Below are positions 7,859 through 16,549 of a stretch of 37,134 nt of DNA, in pieces; position 1 is the first letter of the stretch, and each line of letters starts with the position of its first letter. The translations under genes and the position numbers were made by a program. Location of the stretch: contig JAHJOO010000030.1 in NCBI GenBank assembly GCA_018820275.1, positions 1 to 37,134 of the forward strand, in the 5' to 3' direction. The DNA is from Alphaproteobacteria bacterium (GTDB lineage Bacteria > Pseudomonadota > Alphaproteobacteria > Caulobacterales > Caulobacteraceae). The notes below the pieces were generated by a model, which saw only the letters and a list, made by a program, of their open reading frames with translations, was not told the origin of the DNA and made no database searches.

Positions 7859-9271
7859 TCAGCGCCCGCCCGAGCGGATGGCCCCGCCGAAGCTCTTCCA
7901 GCTCAGTTTCACGTCCGACAGGGCGCCGGCGCGGAAGGCGCGGCCCGCGACCCAGACCATCAGCAGGGCGGTTACGAACATGCCCGCCATGGTGCCGAAC
8001 ACCTCCACCGGCGGCGGCTCGCTGGGCGCGCGGGCCGGCATCAGGAAGGGGGTGAAGAAGGGGATCCACGACATGATCTTCACCAGCGGCGCGTCCGGCG
8101 TGCGCAGGGCCATCTGCACGACGATGATGGGCACCACCATGATCATCATGATCGGGCCCATCAGGGTCTGGGCGTCGCGCGGCGTCTCGCAGAAGGCACC
8201 GATGGCCGCGAACAGCACCGCGTACATCAGATAGCCGCCGACGGCGTAGGCCACGAAGTACCAGATCATCCCGCCTTCCAGGATCACCGAGCCGATGTCG
8301 CGGGCGGTGTCCGGGAAGCTGACCAGCAATCCGGCCGCGCCGATACCGGACCAGACCAGCATCACCGTCAGGGTCAGCAGCGCCACGCCCAGCACCTTGC
8401 CCGCCAGGATTTCGGTCGCCGAGGCCGAGGACAGCAGGACCTCCAGGATCTTGTTCGACTTCTCCTCCATCACGCTGTTCAGCAGGATGGAGGCCCCGGT
8501 CAGGATCAGCGACCACAGGATGAAGGCGCTGGCGAAGCCGATGATACCGGGCAGCCGGTCCCGGAACGACACCTCGCCGCCGCTGGCGGACCGGGGGGAG
8601 AAGGCCGTGACCTCGGGACGGAACCGCTCGGTCTCCGTGACCACGGCGCCGTCGATGCCGGCCCCTTCGAACACCTGCCGGCGATTGGCCGACTTCAGGG
8701 CTTCGCGGACGAAGTCCTCCACCGTGTCGTCGGTGGCGCGGCGGGTCCAGACGCGGGCCGATGGCTTGCCGGCGGCGTCGCGGGTCAGGAAGACGACGGA
8801 ATCGATGCGCTGGTCGCGCTCCACGTCGGCGCTCAGCAGTTCCCGCACGGCCTCGGTCTGGGCCTCGCCCGGCACCGCGGCGGCCAGGACCGCGGGCGTG
8901 TCGACGATGCGCAGGCGCTGACGGTTCAGGGATTCGCGCAGACCTCCGCCCTGGCTCTTCTCGGCCTGTTCGACGGCCTCCTTGGGAATGCCCGTGGCCT
9001 TGACCGCGGCGTCCTGGGCGCGGGCGGCGGCCTCGGCGCGGCGCTCGGCGTCGGCGCGCAGGGCGTCGCGGACCGAACCGGCCAGGCCCACCGCCGCCGG
9101 ACCTTCCTCGATCAGGACAACAGCGCGCACGGGCTCGGACGTCCGCATCAGGATGGGGATGGCGCCGCCCAGAACGGCGAACAGCGGAAAGGCCAGCAGC
9201 GACAGCCAGAAGCCGACGGTCTTGGCGTAGGCGGCGTATTCGCGCCGGGCGATGAGAAGCGTGCGGTTCAT
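7859..9271 (-). CDS. ABC-2 type exporter permease, NatB family
   Basis: A 470-residue membrane protein of the NatB (COG1668) type. It has one N-terminal transmembrane helix (about 20-45), a large extracytoplasmic domain (about 45-230) and five or so helices in the C-terminal half. It starts at ATG 9271, overlapping the stop of the ATP-binding subunit by four bases, so the two are coupled. In Bacillus, NatAB exports sodium. In Gram-negative bacteria the substrate of this family is not generally known, so a specific substrate should not be assumed. Tag follows directly. Confidence 0.85.
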   Translation of the reverse strand: MNRTLLIARREYAAYAKTVGFWLSLLAFPLFAVLGGAIPILMRTSEPVRAVVLIEEGPAAVGLAGSVRDALRADAERRAEAAARAQDAAVKATGIPKEAVEQAEKSQGGGLRESLNRQRLRIVDTPAVLAAAVPGEAQTEAVRELLSADVERDQRIDSVVFLTRDAAGKPSARVWTRRATDDTVEDFVREALKSANRRQVFEGAGIDGAVVTETERFRPEVTAFSPRSASGGEVSFRDRLPGIIGFASAFILWSLILTGASILLNSVMEEKSNKILEVLLSSASATEILAGKVLGVALLTLTVMLVWSGIGAAGLLVSFPDTARDIGSVILEGGMIWYFVAYAVGGYLMYAVLFAAIGAFCETPRDAQTLMGPIMMIMVVPIIVVQMALRTPDAPLVKIMSWIPFFTPFLMPARAPSEPPPVEVFGTMAGMFVTALLMVWVAGRAFRAGALSDVKLSWKSFGGAIRSGGR

Positions 9272-10233
9272 CGGGCGGCCTCCGAAGCGGTCTCGCGGCG
9301 GACGGTCTGGTCCTGGTTCGGGTCGTCGCCCGTCAGGCCGATAAAGGCGTCGTGCAGGGTGGGTTCGCGCAGCTCGAAGCGGCGCACATCCAGCCCGTTC
9401 AGGAAGGCCGCCTTCAGCGCCTCCTGTCCGCGGCCGCCGGGGGCCAGCTCGGCCTTCAGCACCCGCACCGGACCGTCGGCGCGCAGGGTTTCGACGGCGA
9501 CCACGCCGGGCAGGGCCCTCGCCGCATCCTCGGCGATCTCGCCCTCAAGCTCCAGAAAGCGGCGGGTGGTGGCCTTGGCCTCGTCGACCGTGCCCTCGAA
9601 CGCCTTCTGCCCCCGGGCCAGCAGCACGACCGTGTCGCACAGCCGCTCGGCGTGCTGCATCACATGGGTGGAGAACAGGACGGTCGCCCCGTTGGCCGCC
9701 AGACCGCGGATCATGGCCTCCAGCCCCTGCTGGTTGACCGGGTCCAGGCCCGAGAAGGGCTCGTCCAGGATCACGAACTCGGGCTGATGCACGACCGAGG
9801 CGATCAGCTGCACCTTCTGGGCCATGCCCTTGGACAGCTCCTTCATCTTCTTGGTCTGGGCGTGCTCCAGGCCCTGATCCTTCAGCATGGCCCGCGCGCG
9901 CCGCTTGCCCTCGCCCATGGGCAGGCCCTTCAGCGCGCCGAAGAAGGCGATGGCGTCGATCGGCGTCATCTTCTTGTAAAGGCCGCGCTCTTCCGGGAGG
10001 AAGCCGATGCGGTCGCGGACCTTGCGCCCGTCGGCGGCCCCGAGGATTTCCAGCCGCCCTTCGGTCTGGGGCTGCAGGCCCAGGATCATGCGCAGGGTCG
10101 AGGTCTTGCCCGCGCCGTTGGGCCCCAGGAAGCCGCAGATCGTGCCCTTGCCGACCGAAAAGCTGAGATCGCGCACCGCCTGAAAGTCGCCGTAGCGCTT
10201 GCCGATGCCTTCCAGCGTCAATGCCGCCGCCAT
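9268..10233 (-). CDS. ABC transporter ATP-binding protein, NatA-like
   Basis: A 321-residue ATPase with Walker A GPNGAGKTS near residue 40, signature LSKGMAQKVQ near 135 and Walker B FVILDEPFSGLD, followed by the switch histidine in FSTHVM. The C-terminal extension after about residue 210 is typical of exporters of the NatA or DrrA kind. The start chosen is ATG 10233: an AAGGA lies seven bases upstream, and it falls inside the longer reading that begins with TTG at 10248. It heads a four-gene overlapping run with natB, tag and rnhB. Energises the permease next to it. Confidence 0.9.
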   Translation of the reverse strand: MAAALTLEGIGKRYGDFQAVRDLSFSVGKGTICGFLGPNGAGKTSTLRMILGLQPQTEGRLEILGAADGRKVRDRIGFLPEERGLYKKMTPIDAIAFFGALKGLPMGEGKRRARAMLKDQGLEHAQTKKMKELSKGMAQKVQLIASVVHQPEFVILDEPFSGLDPVNQQGLEAMIRGLAANGATVLFSTHVMQHAERLCDTVVLLARGQKAFEGTVDEAKATTRRFLELEGEIAEDAARALPGVVAVETLRADGPVRVLKAELAPGGRGQEALKAAFLNGLDVRRFELREPTLHDAFIGLTGDDPNQDQTVRRETASEAAR

Positions 10234-10392
10234 GCCGTAATCCTTCAAGTCTGACCGATCGCAAGGCTAGGGGTGTAAAGGACGTTTGACAACCGCGGGC
10301 GCACGCCGCTTCATGAATTCCGCGTCATGTTCCACGGATTGACCGCTGCGGCCATCCGCAGGACAACCGCTGGACAAGGGGAGGGGCCGACC

Positions 10393-10791
10393 ATGTTCCA
10401 GAAGATTCTCGGCGCGATCGTCGGGGCCGTCGTGGCCTTCGCCGTCGTCACGGCCTGGCAGGCGGGCATCCACCTGGTCTCGCCGCCCCCGGCGGACATG
10501 AACTGGCGCGACGCCGAAGCGGTGGCGGCCTTCATGGCCGCCATGCCGGCCTGGAAATACGCCGTCGTCATCGTCGGCTACGGCGTCGCCGCCTTCGTCG
10601 GCGGCTGGATCGCCGCGGTCGTGGCCAAGGATCGCAGCTGGCCCACGGGCGTGCCGGCCGGCCTGCTGATCATGGCCACCTTCGCCAACGTCTACAGCCT
10701 GCCGCACCCGGTCTGGTTTCCGGCCGCGGCGATCCTGACCATCCTGGCGGGGGGCTGGTTCAGCAGCCGGATCGGCCGCAAGCCCGCCTGA
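10393..10791 (+). CDS. Conserved small integral membrane protein
   Basis: A 132-residue protein with about four hydrophobic segments: residues 4-25, 55-78, 85-105 and 108-126. I do not recognise a named family, though proteins of this shape are common in alphaproteobacteria. The ATG at 10393 is preferred over 10327 because GGGAGGGG lies just upstream and the longer version adds a basic, non-conserved-looking leader. Its TGA at 10789-10791 directly abuts the M23 peptidase stop on the other strand (TGATCA). No function is suggested by the neighbours. Confidence 0.7.
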   Translation: MFQKILGAIVGAVVAFAVVTAWQAGIHLVSPPPADMNWRDAEAVAAFMAAMPAWKYAVVIVGYGVAAFVGGWIAAVVAKDRSWPTGVPAGLLIMATFANVYSLPHPVWFPAAAILTILAGGWFSSRIGRKPA

Positions 10792-11406
10792 TCAGCCCTC
10801 GACGACGACGTTGAAGGTCCGGCCCATGATGCGGCCGGGATCGACGTGCGCCCCATTGCGGCGCACCTCGAAATGCAGGTGCGGACCTGTCGAATAGCCG
10901 GTCGATCCCACCAGACCGACCCGCTCGCCCGAGTACAGACGCTGACCCGAGCGCACGTCGACGCGGCTGAGGTGCGCATAGAGGGTGGTCATGCCGTTCG
11001 GATGCCGGACCTCGACGAAGCGGCCGAAGCCGCTCGGCTGATTCCCGGTCCGCAGCACCGTCCCCTCGGCGGCCACGAAGACTCCGGTGCCGGTGGGCGC
11101 GGCGAAATCCACGCCCTTGTGCGCCCGCGCCGCGGCTTCACCCGCCAGACGGCGCGTACCGTAGCGCGAGTTGACGGCGAAGCCCTTTACCGGGGCGTGG
11201 AAGGCGATCTCGCGCAGGACGGGGCCGGCCGGTTCGGCCATTGCCACGACCGGCACGGCGGCCGGGGTCGCGGCGACCTCGAGCACAAGGGGGTCCGGGT
11301 CGGCATAGGGGGCGGCGGCCATGGCGAGCACGGCGGTGATGGAAAGGGCGGCGGCCTGACCGGTGTGGGTCAGAATGCGGCGGACGGTCGGCATAAGGCG
11401 TCGCAT
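10792..11406 (-). CDS. M23 (LytM-type) peptidase
   Basis: A 204-residue envelope protein with an N-terminal signal or anchor (about residues 12-35) and a C-terminal LytM domain. The metal ligands appear as H in AHKGVDF with its Asp, and the HLHFEV motif near residue 180. An AHLS stretch before it supplies the remaining histidine. Proteins of this type either cut peptidoglycan cross-links or, when ligands are lost, activate amidases. Here the ligands look intact, so endopeptidase activity is plausible. The start is ATG 11406, with GGGAG about eleven bases upstream. There is no coiled coil of the EnvC type. Confidence 0.88.
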   Translation of the reverse strand: MRRLMPTVRRILTHTGQAAALSITAVLAMAAAPYADPDPLVLEVAATPAAVPVVAMAEPAGPVLREIAFHAPVKGFAVNSRYGTRRLAGEAAARAHKGVDFAAPTGTGVFVAAEGTVLRTGNQPSGFGRFVEVRHPNGMTTLYAHLSRVDVRSGQRLYSGERVGLVGSTGYSTGPHLHFEVRRNGAHVDPGRIMGRTFNVVVEG

Positions 11407-11561
11407 GCGTGCGGCGTCTCCCTGTCGGCTTCGTTCGGCGAACTGGAGGCGGCGGACGCTGCGGCCCGGCGCGGATGAGGGGCTCGTTATAGGGGCCGGT
11501 GGGACGGCAATGAGGCGCGGGGCGCGGCGGACCGCCGCACCCCCGGAACCAAAAGGCGAAA

Positions 11562-11585
11562 GGCGCGGACCTTTTGGCCCGCGCC
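11562..11585 (-). terminator. Rho-independent terminator of the autotransporter gene
   Basis: Read on the minus strand, 28 bases after the autotransporter stop, a seven-pair GC stem (11579-11585 with 11562-11568) encloses a ten-base loop and is followed by a T-rich stretch (TTTCGCCTTTT). An alternative eight-pair stem, CCAAAAGG (11549-11556) with CCTTTTGG (11570-11577), overlaps it, so only one of the two can form at a time. The remainder of 11407-11613 shows no gene. Confidence 0.6.
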
Positions 11586-11613
11586 CTCTGCAGATCGTCA
11601 GCGTGTTCCGCTT

Positions 11614-13443
11614 CTACGGCAGCGGGATGGTGAACTGGATGCCGCCCTGGTGGCTGTCAGCGTGCTCGCCGAAGCGGCCGCGATAGCCGACCGACACCTT
11701 CATTCCGGCCCATTCGCCCTCGATCCCCGCCGAGGCCAGCATGTGGCCGCCGAAGGGCCCTTCCACCTCCCGATACAGCACCTGGGACGGGCTGCCGGCG
11801 ATGGAGGTGCCGACCGCGTCGGATCCGTCGTCCAGCTCGTCGCGGTACCCGCCCTCGAAGAAGATCGTCGTGCCGCCCTTGTGGGTCTCGGCGCGGATGG
11901 TCGCCTCGGCCGTCGTGGCCTGGACCGTGCGGTCCTCATAGCGGTACTGGGCGGCCACGCCCTGCTCGAAGTAGCCGTCCACGTCGCTGGACGTCCAGGT
12001 GATCGCCGCCCGCGGTGAGATCTGGAAGTCGCCGGCACCGAACCAGACCCCGGCCTGGGCCCGCGCGCCGACGCTGGATCCGCGCGTCTCGGCGGTGTGG
12101 ACCACCGGCGCGATCGTGGTCTGCCGCGTGATGTCCTCGTAGTCGTCCACGCCCGCGCCGGCGCTGACGTTGGCGAACATCGACCCCGACCGCCATCCCA
12201 GGGCGGCGTCGATCGCATAGGATTCGACGTCGAAGGTCTGGCCGATCGAGGTCACCTCGGCGTTGCGAAGCGACGCGGACACCGAAGCCCGCCAGCTGGG
12301 CGAGGAGCTCCAGACCAGGCCGGCCCGGAAGCCCGCCCCTTGCGATTCCGCCTCGGGCACGAGGCTGCGGGCGTCGAACTCGGTCGAGTCGTACAGGGCG
12401 CCGAACGTCAGGTGCGTGCCGGCCTCCCAGGCGCGCGAGCCGGACAGGCCCTCGGACGACAGGTCCAGCATGTCCTCCCGGAAGCGCATCGCCGTCTCGC
12501 CCTGCAACGCGGTCCTGGCTCCGGCATCACCGTAATAGAGGTAGTCCTCGGCGAGGGTGGCCAGCAGCTCGTGACCGGCCGCCGTCGGGTGCACGCCGTC
12601 CCAGTAGAAGTAGGTGTTCGGCGTCGCGCAGACCGACAGCGTCGTCTCGTTGAAACAGGCGTCGCTCACGTTGGTGAAGCCGAAGCTGGACGGCGAACCC
12701 GCGATCATGTCCCCGATCTTGAAGATGTCCATCAGGATGATGTTCGTGCCCGGCTGCGCGGCGGCCGTGGCGAACAGGCGGGTGGACAGGGACCCGTTGA
12801 AGGTCGTGACCGCGAAGTCGGCCAGGGGCGCCGCGGCCAGGTTCGGACCCGAGCGGAACTGCGGCGTCAGGCTGAGCTTGGGCAGGTTGGTGACCAGAAT
12901 GGTCCCGGCACCCGCGCCGGCCACGGAGTTGACGATGAAGTTGACGTCAGCGGCTGCCGAGGTCGAGACGCTCTGCATGAAGGCCTGGGGCGTGCCCGAG
13001 GCGACCGCGGGGCCGATGCCCTGGAAGATGTTGTTGGCGCCGCCCAGCACGCTGACCAGGTCGTTGGCCCCGAAGGTGCCGCCCGCGCCGGTGTAGGCCA
13101 GCAGCTGGTTGCGCATTCCGGGCGGGAAGGCCGAGCTGTCGGTGCGCGCGCCGCCGTAGGCGTAGTTGATGCTGCCGGTAACCGGCGCGCCGGCGGCCGA
13201 GCGGCCGGCGTCGAAGCCCAGCAGTTCGGTGAACACCGGCCCGTTGGAGAACCGGCCGTTGAAATAGAAGGCCGCCGGCGGCTGGGTGTTGAAGCTGGCG
13301 ACGTACAGATTGCCGTTGTCGCTCAGGCTGTCGCCGAAGACGACGAGGCGGCCGTAGCTCTGGGCCGAAGCCGCGGAGGCCAGGCCGCACACGGCGGCAA
13401 TGGCCAGCGCCGCGGGCGCGGCGGTGCGCAGGAAACGAGACAT
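11614..13443 (-). CDS. GDSL-type esterase autotransporter
   Basis: A 609-residue surface or secreted esterase of the EstA kind. A signal peptide ends at ASA near residue 27. The passenger domain opens with VFGDSLSDNGN, placing the nucleophile at Ser39, and closes with the DGVHPTAAGHE block that supplies catalytic Asp and His near residue 285. A central YAYGGAR block is also typical. From about residue 330 the sequence alternates polar and hydrophobic residues as in an autotransporter beta-barrel. The last residues are TIPLP and not the common terminal Phe or Trp. Likely substrates are lipid or ester compounds outside the cell. It is a single gene with its own terminator. Confidence 0.88.
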   Translation of the reverse strand: MSRFLRTAAPAALAIAAVCGLASAASAQSYGRLVVFGDSLSDNGNLYVASFNTQPPAAFYFNGRFSNGPVFTELLGFDAGRSAAGAPVTGSINYAYGGARTDSSAFPPGMRNQLLAYTGAGGTFGANDLVSVLGGANNIFQGIGPAVASGTPQAFMQSVSTSAAADVNFIVNSVAGAGAGTILVTNLPKLSLTPQFRSGPNLAAAPLADFAVTTFNGSLSTRLFATAAAQPGTNIILMDIFKIGDMIAGSPSSFGFTNVSDACFNETTLSVCATPNTYFYWDGVHPTAAGHELLATLAEDYLYYGDAGARTALQGETAMRFREDMLDLSSEGLSGSRAWEAGTHLTFGALYDSTEFDARSLVPEAESQGAGFRAGLVWSSSPSWRASVSASLRNAEVTSIGQTFDVESYAIDAALGWRSGSMFANVSAGAGVDDYEDITRQTTIAPVVHTAETRGSSVGARAQAGVWFGAGDFQISPRAAITWTSSDVDGYFEQGVAAQYRYEDRTVQATTAEATIRAETHKGGTTIFFEGGYRDELDDGSDAVGTSIAGSPSQVLYREVEGPFGGHMLASAGIEGEWAGMKVSVGYRGRFGEHADSHQGGIQFTIPLP

Positions 13444-13540
13444 CGATGATCCTCCCTCGACCGTCGGTGTTCGCGGCCGTTGAAGATCAGTGTGCGCCGG
13501 ATTTTCGGGGACGCAAGATGCCGTTGGGGAAGCTTGGGCG

Positions 13541-14620
13541 TCAGTGTTGCAGCGGGCGCACGCGATTGACGTGCCCCATCTTGCGTCCGGCGCGCGCCGG
13601 GGCCTTGCCGTACAGGTGGACGCGCATGTCGGGTTTGCCCGACAGGGCGGCCCAGCGCTCGACCTCCTCGCCCAGAAGATTCGTCATTTCCACACCGGAA
13701 TGGGCGGCCGTCGGCCCCAGCGGCCAGCCCATCACGGCGCGGACGTGTTGCTCGAACTGGTCGCAGACGCACCCGTCCTGGGTCCAGTGGCCCGTGTTGT
13801 GGACGCGCGGCGCGATCTCGTTGACCAGAAGACGCCCCTCGCCCAGGTCGAACAGTTCGATGCCGATTACGCCGACGTAGCCCAGCCCCTCCAGAACCGC
13901 CCGGGCGATGCGCCTGGCGGCCTTCTCGGTCCGGGGATCGACGGCGGCCGGGGCCACGGTGGTGCGCAGCACGCCGCCCGCATGCCGGTTCTCGCCCAGC
14001 GGATAGACGGCGAGCGCCCCGTCCTCGCCGCGGGCGGCGATGATCGACAGCTCCCGCACGAAGTCCGCCCGCGCCTCCAGGATGCAGGCCCGCCCGCCCA
14101 GCGCAGCCCAGGCCGCCGCCACGCCCCGCGGCGACTTCACCCACACCTGGCCCTTGCCGTCATAGCCCTCGCGTCGGGTCTTCAGCACCGAGGGAAGGCC
14201 GAGCTTCGCCAGGCCGGCTCTCAGGTCCGCTTCGGAGTCCACGGGATGGAAATCAACGGTGCGCGCCCCGACCCCGTTCAGGAAGGACTTCTCCTGCAGC
14301 CGGTCCTGGGCCACCGCCAGCGCGAGCGGTCCCGGTGCGACCCGGGCCCCGCCCGCGCGGATCCGGTCGACGGAGGCGGCGGGCACGTTCTCGAACTCGA
14401 AGGTCACCGCGTCGCAGACCCGGCCCATGACGTCGAGCGCGTTGGGATCGTCGTACGGTGCCACGATCTGGCCGCGGGACACTCGCCCGGCGGGGCTGTT
14501 GTCCTCGGGATCCAGAATGACGACGTCGAAGCCCAGCCGCCCGGCCGCCTGTGACAGCATCCGGCCCAGCTGGCCGCCGCCGAGAATGCCGAGGGTCGAG
14601 CCGGGAGGAAGCGCCGCCAC
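13541..14620 (-). CDS. purK: 5-(carboxyamino)imidazole ribonucleotide synthase
   Basis: ATP-grasp enzyme that carboxylates aminoimidazole ribonucleotide in purine synthesis. The 359-residue protein starts with the family's LGILGGGQLGRML near residue 10, followed by an LDPEDNSPAG segment, and has the ATP-grasp metal region LLVNEIAPRVHNTGHWT. The start is GTG at 14620, immediately after the purE TGA, with GAGGA four bases before it inside purE. It is the second gene of purEK and must be coupled to purE translation. The product, N5-CAIR, is the substrate of PurE. Confidence 0.95.
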   Translation of the reverse strand: MAALPPGSTLGILGGGQLGRMLSQAAGRLGFDVVILDPEDNSPAGRVSRGQIVAPYDDPNALDVMGRVCDAVTFEFENVPAASVDRIRAGGARVAPGPLALAVAQDRLQEKSFLNGVGARTVDFHPVDSEADLRAGLAKLGLPSVLKTRREGYDGKGQVWVKSPRGVAAAWAALGGRACILEARADFVRELSIIAARGEDGALAVYPLGENRHAGGVLRTTVAPAAVDPRTEKAARRIARAVLEGLGYVGVIGIELFDLGEGRLLVNEIAPRVHNTGHWTQDGCVCDQFEQHVRAVMGWPLGPTAAHSGVEMTNLLGEEVERWAALSGKPDMRVHLYGKAPARAGRKMGHVNRVRPLQH

Positions 14621-15109
14621 TCAGTCCTCGACCGTCTCGTGGACCGCCTCGGTCTGGGCCTCGCGGAAGGCCTTCAGCCGGCCCGCCAGGGTCGCGTCGC
14701 CGAGCGCCAGGATCTGGGCCGCCAGAATCCCCGCGTTCGTGGCCCCCGGCTCGCCGATGGCCACCGTAGCCACCGGTACGCCGCCGGGCATCTGCACGAT
14801 GGAGAGCAGGGAATCGAGCCCGCTCAGGGCCTTCGACTGAACCGGCACGCCGATCACCGGCAGCTCCGTCATCGAGGCGACCATCCCCGGCAGGTGCGCC
14901 GCGCCGCCGGCCCCGGCGATCACGACCTGGAACCCCGCGTCGGCGGCCCCCCGGGCAAAGCTCACCAGCCGGTCGGGGGTCCGGTGGGCGGACACGACCC
15001 GGGCCGTCCAGAGGACGCCCAGCCGGTCCAGGGTCTCGGCGGCGCGCTTCATCGTGGGCCAGTCCGACCGACTGCCCATGACGATGGCCACCTGAGCCGC
15101 TGCGGTCAT
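14621..15109 (-). CDS. purE: N5-carboxyaminoimidazole ribonucleotide mutase
   Basis: Converts N5-CAIR to CAIR in purine synthesis. The 162-residue length is that of class I PurE. The active-site segments are visible: [14 protein letters not shown] at the N terminus, SAHRTPD with the catalytic His, and [15 protein letters not shown] 15109 is preferred because a GAGGGG element lies just upstream; the open frame continues further upstream without any family resemblance. purE leads the purEK operon and is divergent from the diguanylate cyclase gene. Confidence 0.96.
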   Translation of the reverse strand: MTAAAQVAIVMGSRSDWPTMKRAAETLDRLGVLWTARVVSAHRTPDRLVSFARGAADAGFQVVIAGAGGAAHLPGMVASMTELPVIGVPVQSKALSGLDSLLSIVQMPGGVPVATVAIGEPGATNAGILAAQILALGDATLAGRLKAFREAQTEAVHETVED

Positions 15110-15226
15110 GCGGGACCCCCCTCGCCGGGAAAGCGCGGGGTTTACGGCCTTCGCGTTGCGCCCGCAACCGGTCGGGATAGGATCGGTCGACGCCGCCGGT
15201 TGAGTCGCGTCCTTCCCGAGTGCGCC

Positions 15227-15808
15227 GTGTCCCTGCCCGCCGCCCAAGTCCGGTCCGACGCCGACCTGCAGGCCGAGGTCGAGCGTCTGCGCGCCGAGGT
15301 GGCGGCCCTGAAGGCGCGGGCGGAGGCCGCGGAGGCCGCGGCCGATCACGACGTGCTGACGCCGACCCTGAACCGTCGCGGTTTCGTCGAAGCGCTGAAC
15401 CGCGCCATGGCCTACTGCCGCCGCCACGGCACGCCGGCCTGTCTGCTGTATCTCGATCTGGACGGCTTCAAATCCGTCAATGACGCGCTGGGACACGCGG
15501 CGGGCGATGCGGCCCTGGTCCGGGTCGCCAAGCTCATGGTCGCCAACCTGCGCGAGTCCGACGTGGTCGGCCGGCTCGGGGGCGATGAGTTCGGCCTGCT
15601 GATGCTGAACGCCGGCGTGGATGAGGGGCGCGAGAAGGCGCGACGCCTGGCCGAGGCGCTGGCGGTCGAGGGGTTCGACTGGGAGGGGCGGCGCACGGCC
15701 TTGGGCGGATCGTTCGGCGTGCGCGCCTTCGCCGCTCACGACGACCCCGAGGTCTGGCTGGCCGAGGCCGACGCCGCCATGTGGGTCCGGAAGAAAGGCA
15801 GGACCTAG
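15227..15808 (+). CDS. Minimal GGDEF diguanylate cyclase
   Basis: A 193-residue cytoplasmic enzyme predicted to make cyclic di-GMP from two GTP. A short coiled coil (about residues 10-45) precedes a single GGDEF domain with the intact catalytic motif GGDEF at 118-122. An I-site RESD sits at 109-112, five residues before it, so product inhibition is expected. There is no sensor, receiver or membrane segment, so activity may depend on dimerisation through the coiled coil or on a partner. The start is GTG 15227; longer readings run through the purE gene on the opposite strand and were rejected. In Caulobacterales this messenger acts in the swarmer-to-stalked switch. Confidence 0.88.
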   Translation: MSLPAAQVRSDADLQAEVERLRAEVAALKARAEAAEAAADHDVLTPTLNRRGFVEALNRAMAYCRRHGTPACLLYLDLDGFKSVNDALGHAAGDAALVRVAKLMVANLRESDVVGRLGGDEFGLLMLNAGVDEGREKARRLAEALAVEGFDWEGRRTALGGSFGVRAFAAHDDPEVWLAEADAAMWVRKKGRT

Positions 15809-15826
15809 GCCCCCCGGCCCGAGCCC

Positions 15827-16048
15827 TCAGGCGATGATGTCCGGCAGGATCCGCGCCTCGATCCTCACGATTTCGTCGCGCAGGGTCAGCTTCTTCCGCT
15901 TCAGGCGGGCGATCATCAGCTGGTCGGGAATGGGCATGTGGCCCAGGGCCTCGATCGAGGCCTCGAGGTCCGCGTGCTCCTGCTGCAGGATCTTCAGCCG
16001 GGCCCGAAGCGCCAGCTCGACTTCGTCGGGAACCTGTTCGTCGTTCAT
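15827..16048 (-). CDS. DUF465 (YdcH-like) small coiled-coil protein
   Basis: A 73-residue, highly charged helical protein with the DUF465 pattern: a first helix rich in Leu and Glu (about 12-36), a short turn with MPIPDQ, and a second helix starting LKRKKLTLRDEI. Proteins of this family have no settled function. It is downstream of ubiX and TIGR02444 with a 27-base gap and may be cotranscribed. A second DUF465 gene lies 1.2 kb away at 17267-17437. Confidence 0.85.
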   Translation of the reverse strand: MNDEQVPDEVELALRARLKILQQEHADLEASIEALGHMPIPDQLMIARLKRKKLTLRDEIVRIEARILPDIIA

Positions 16049-16075
16049 GGTCTCATCCGCGGGCGGCGGCTTATC

Positions 16076-16549
16076 TCACGACGCGAGCCGTTCGGCCAGA
16101 CGCGCCAGCGCGGGGCGGGGCAGGGGACCTCCCCACGCGCGCGACAGGCGGACCAGATCGGGCAGGGGATCCCGCTGCGGGCCCGGCGCGCCGGCCAGTT
16201 CGGCCAGCCCTGCCAGCAGATGTCGCTCCGCCTCCAGCTCCGCCGATTTCACCCTCGCCCTCACGGTCTCGCGCGCCTCGGCCGCCATGTCGATGACCGG
16301 CGCCTTCAGCGCCCGACGAACGGCGCGCAGCGGGGCCACGGCGGTCTCCTCCCACACGCGGGCGACGTCGCAGGCGGCCTCAACCGCCTCGTCGTCCAGC
16401 GCCCGGCCGGCCATCGCGGCCCAGGCTCCGAACAGCAGCAACGGCACGCTCTGACCGTCGCGGTCCTGCAGCGAGAGACAGGTCTCGGACACGCCCTCGC
16501 GCCCATAGGCCTCCACCGCCCAGGCCCAGAGACGCCCGGCCGCGCTCAT
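16076..16549 (-). CDS. TIGR02444 (DUF2390) family protein
   Basis: A 157-residue soluble protein matching TIGR02444: an early LWAWAVEAYGR segment, then CLSLQDRDGQSVPLLLFGAW, which is the family's most constant block, and a Trp in WEETAVAPLR. The function is not established. The start is ATG 16549, which overlaps the ubiX stop in an ATGA arrangement, so it is translated with ubiX. Longer open reading upstream of this ATG is an out-of-frame shadow of ubiX. The partner suggests, but does not show, a link with quinone or flavin metabolism. Confidence 0.82.
   Translation of the reverse strand: MSAAGRLWAWAVEAYGREGVSETCLSLQDRDGQSVPLLLFGAWAAMAGRALDDEAVEAACDVARVWEETAVAPLRAVRRALKAPVIDMAAEARETVRARVKSAELEAERHLLAGLAELAGAPGPQRDPLPDLVRLSRAWGGPLPRPALARLAERLAS

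Noticed and set aside
10234..10248. TTG 10248 as start of the NatA-like ATPase
   Set aside because: The ribosome binding site AAGGA lies between this TTG and ATG 10233, which supports the shorter form. The same logic was used for the quinone oxidoreductase (TTG 20009) and DUF465 (ATG 17252).
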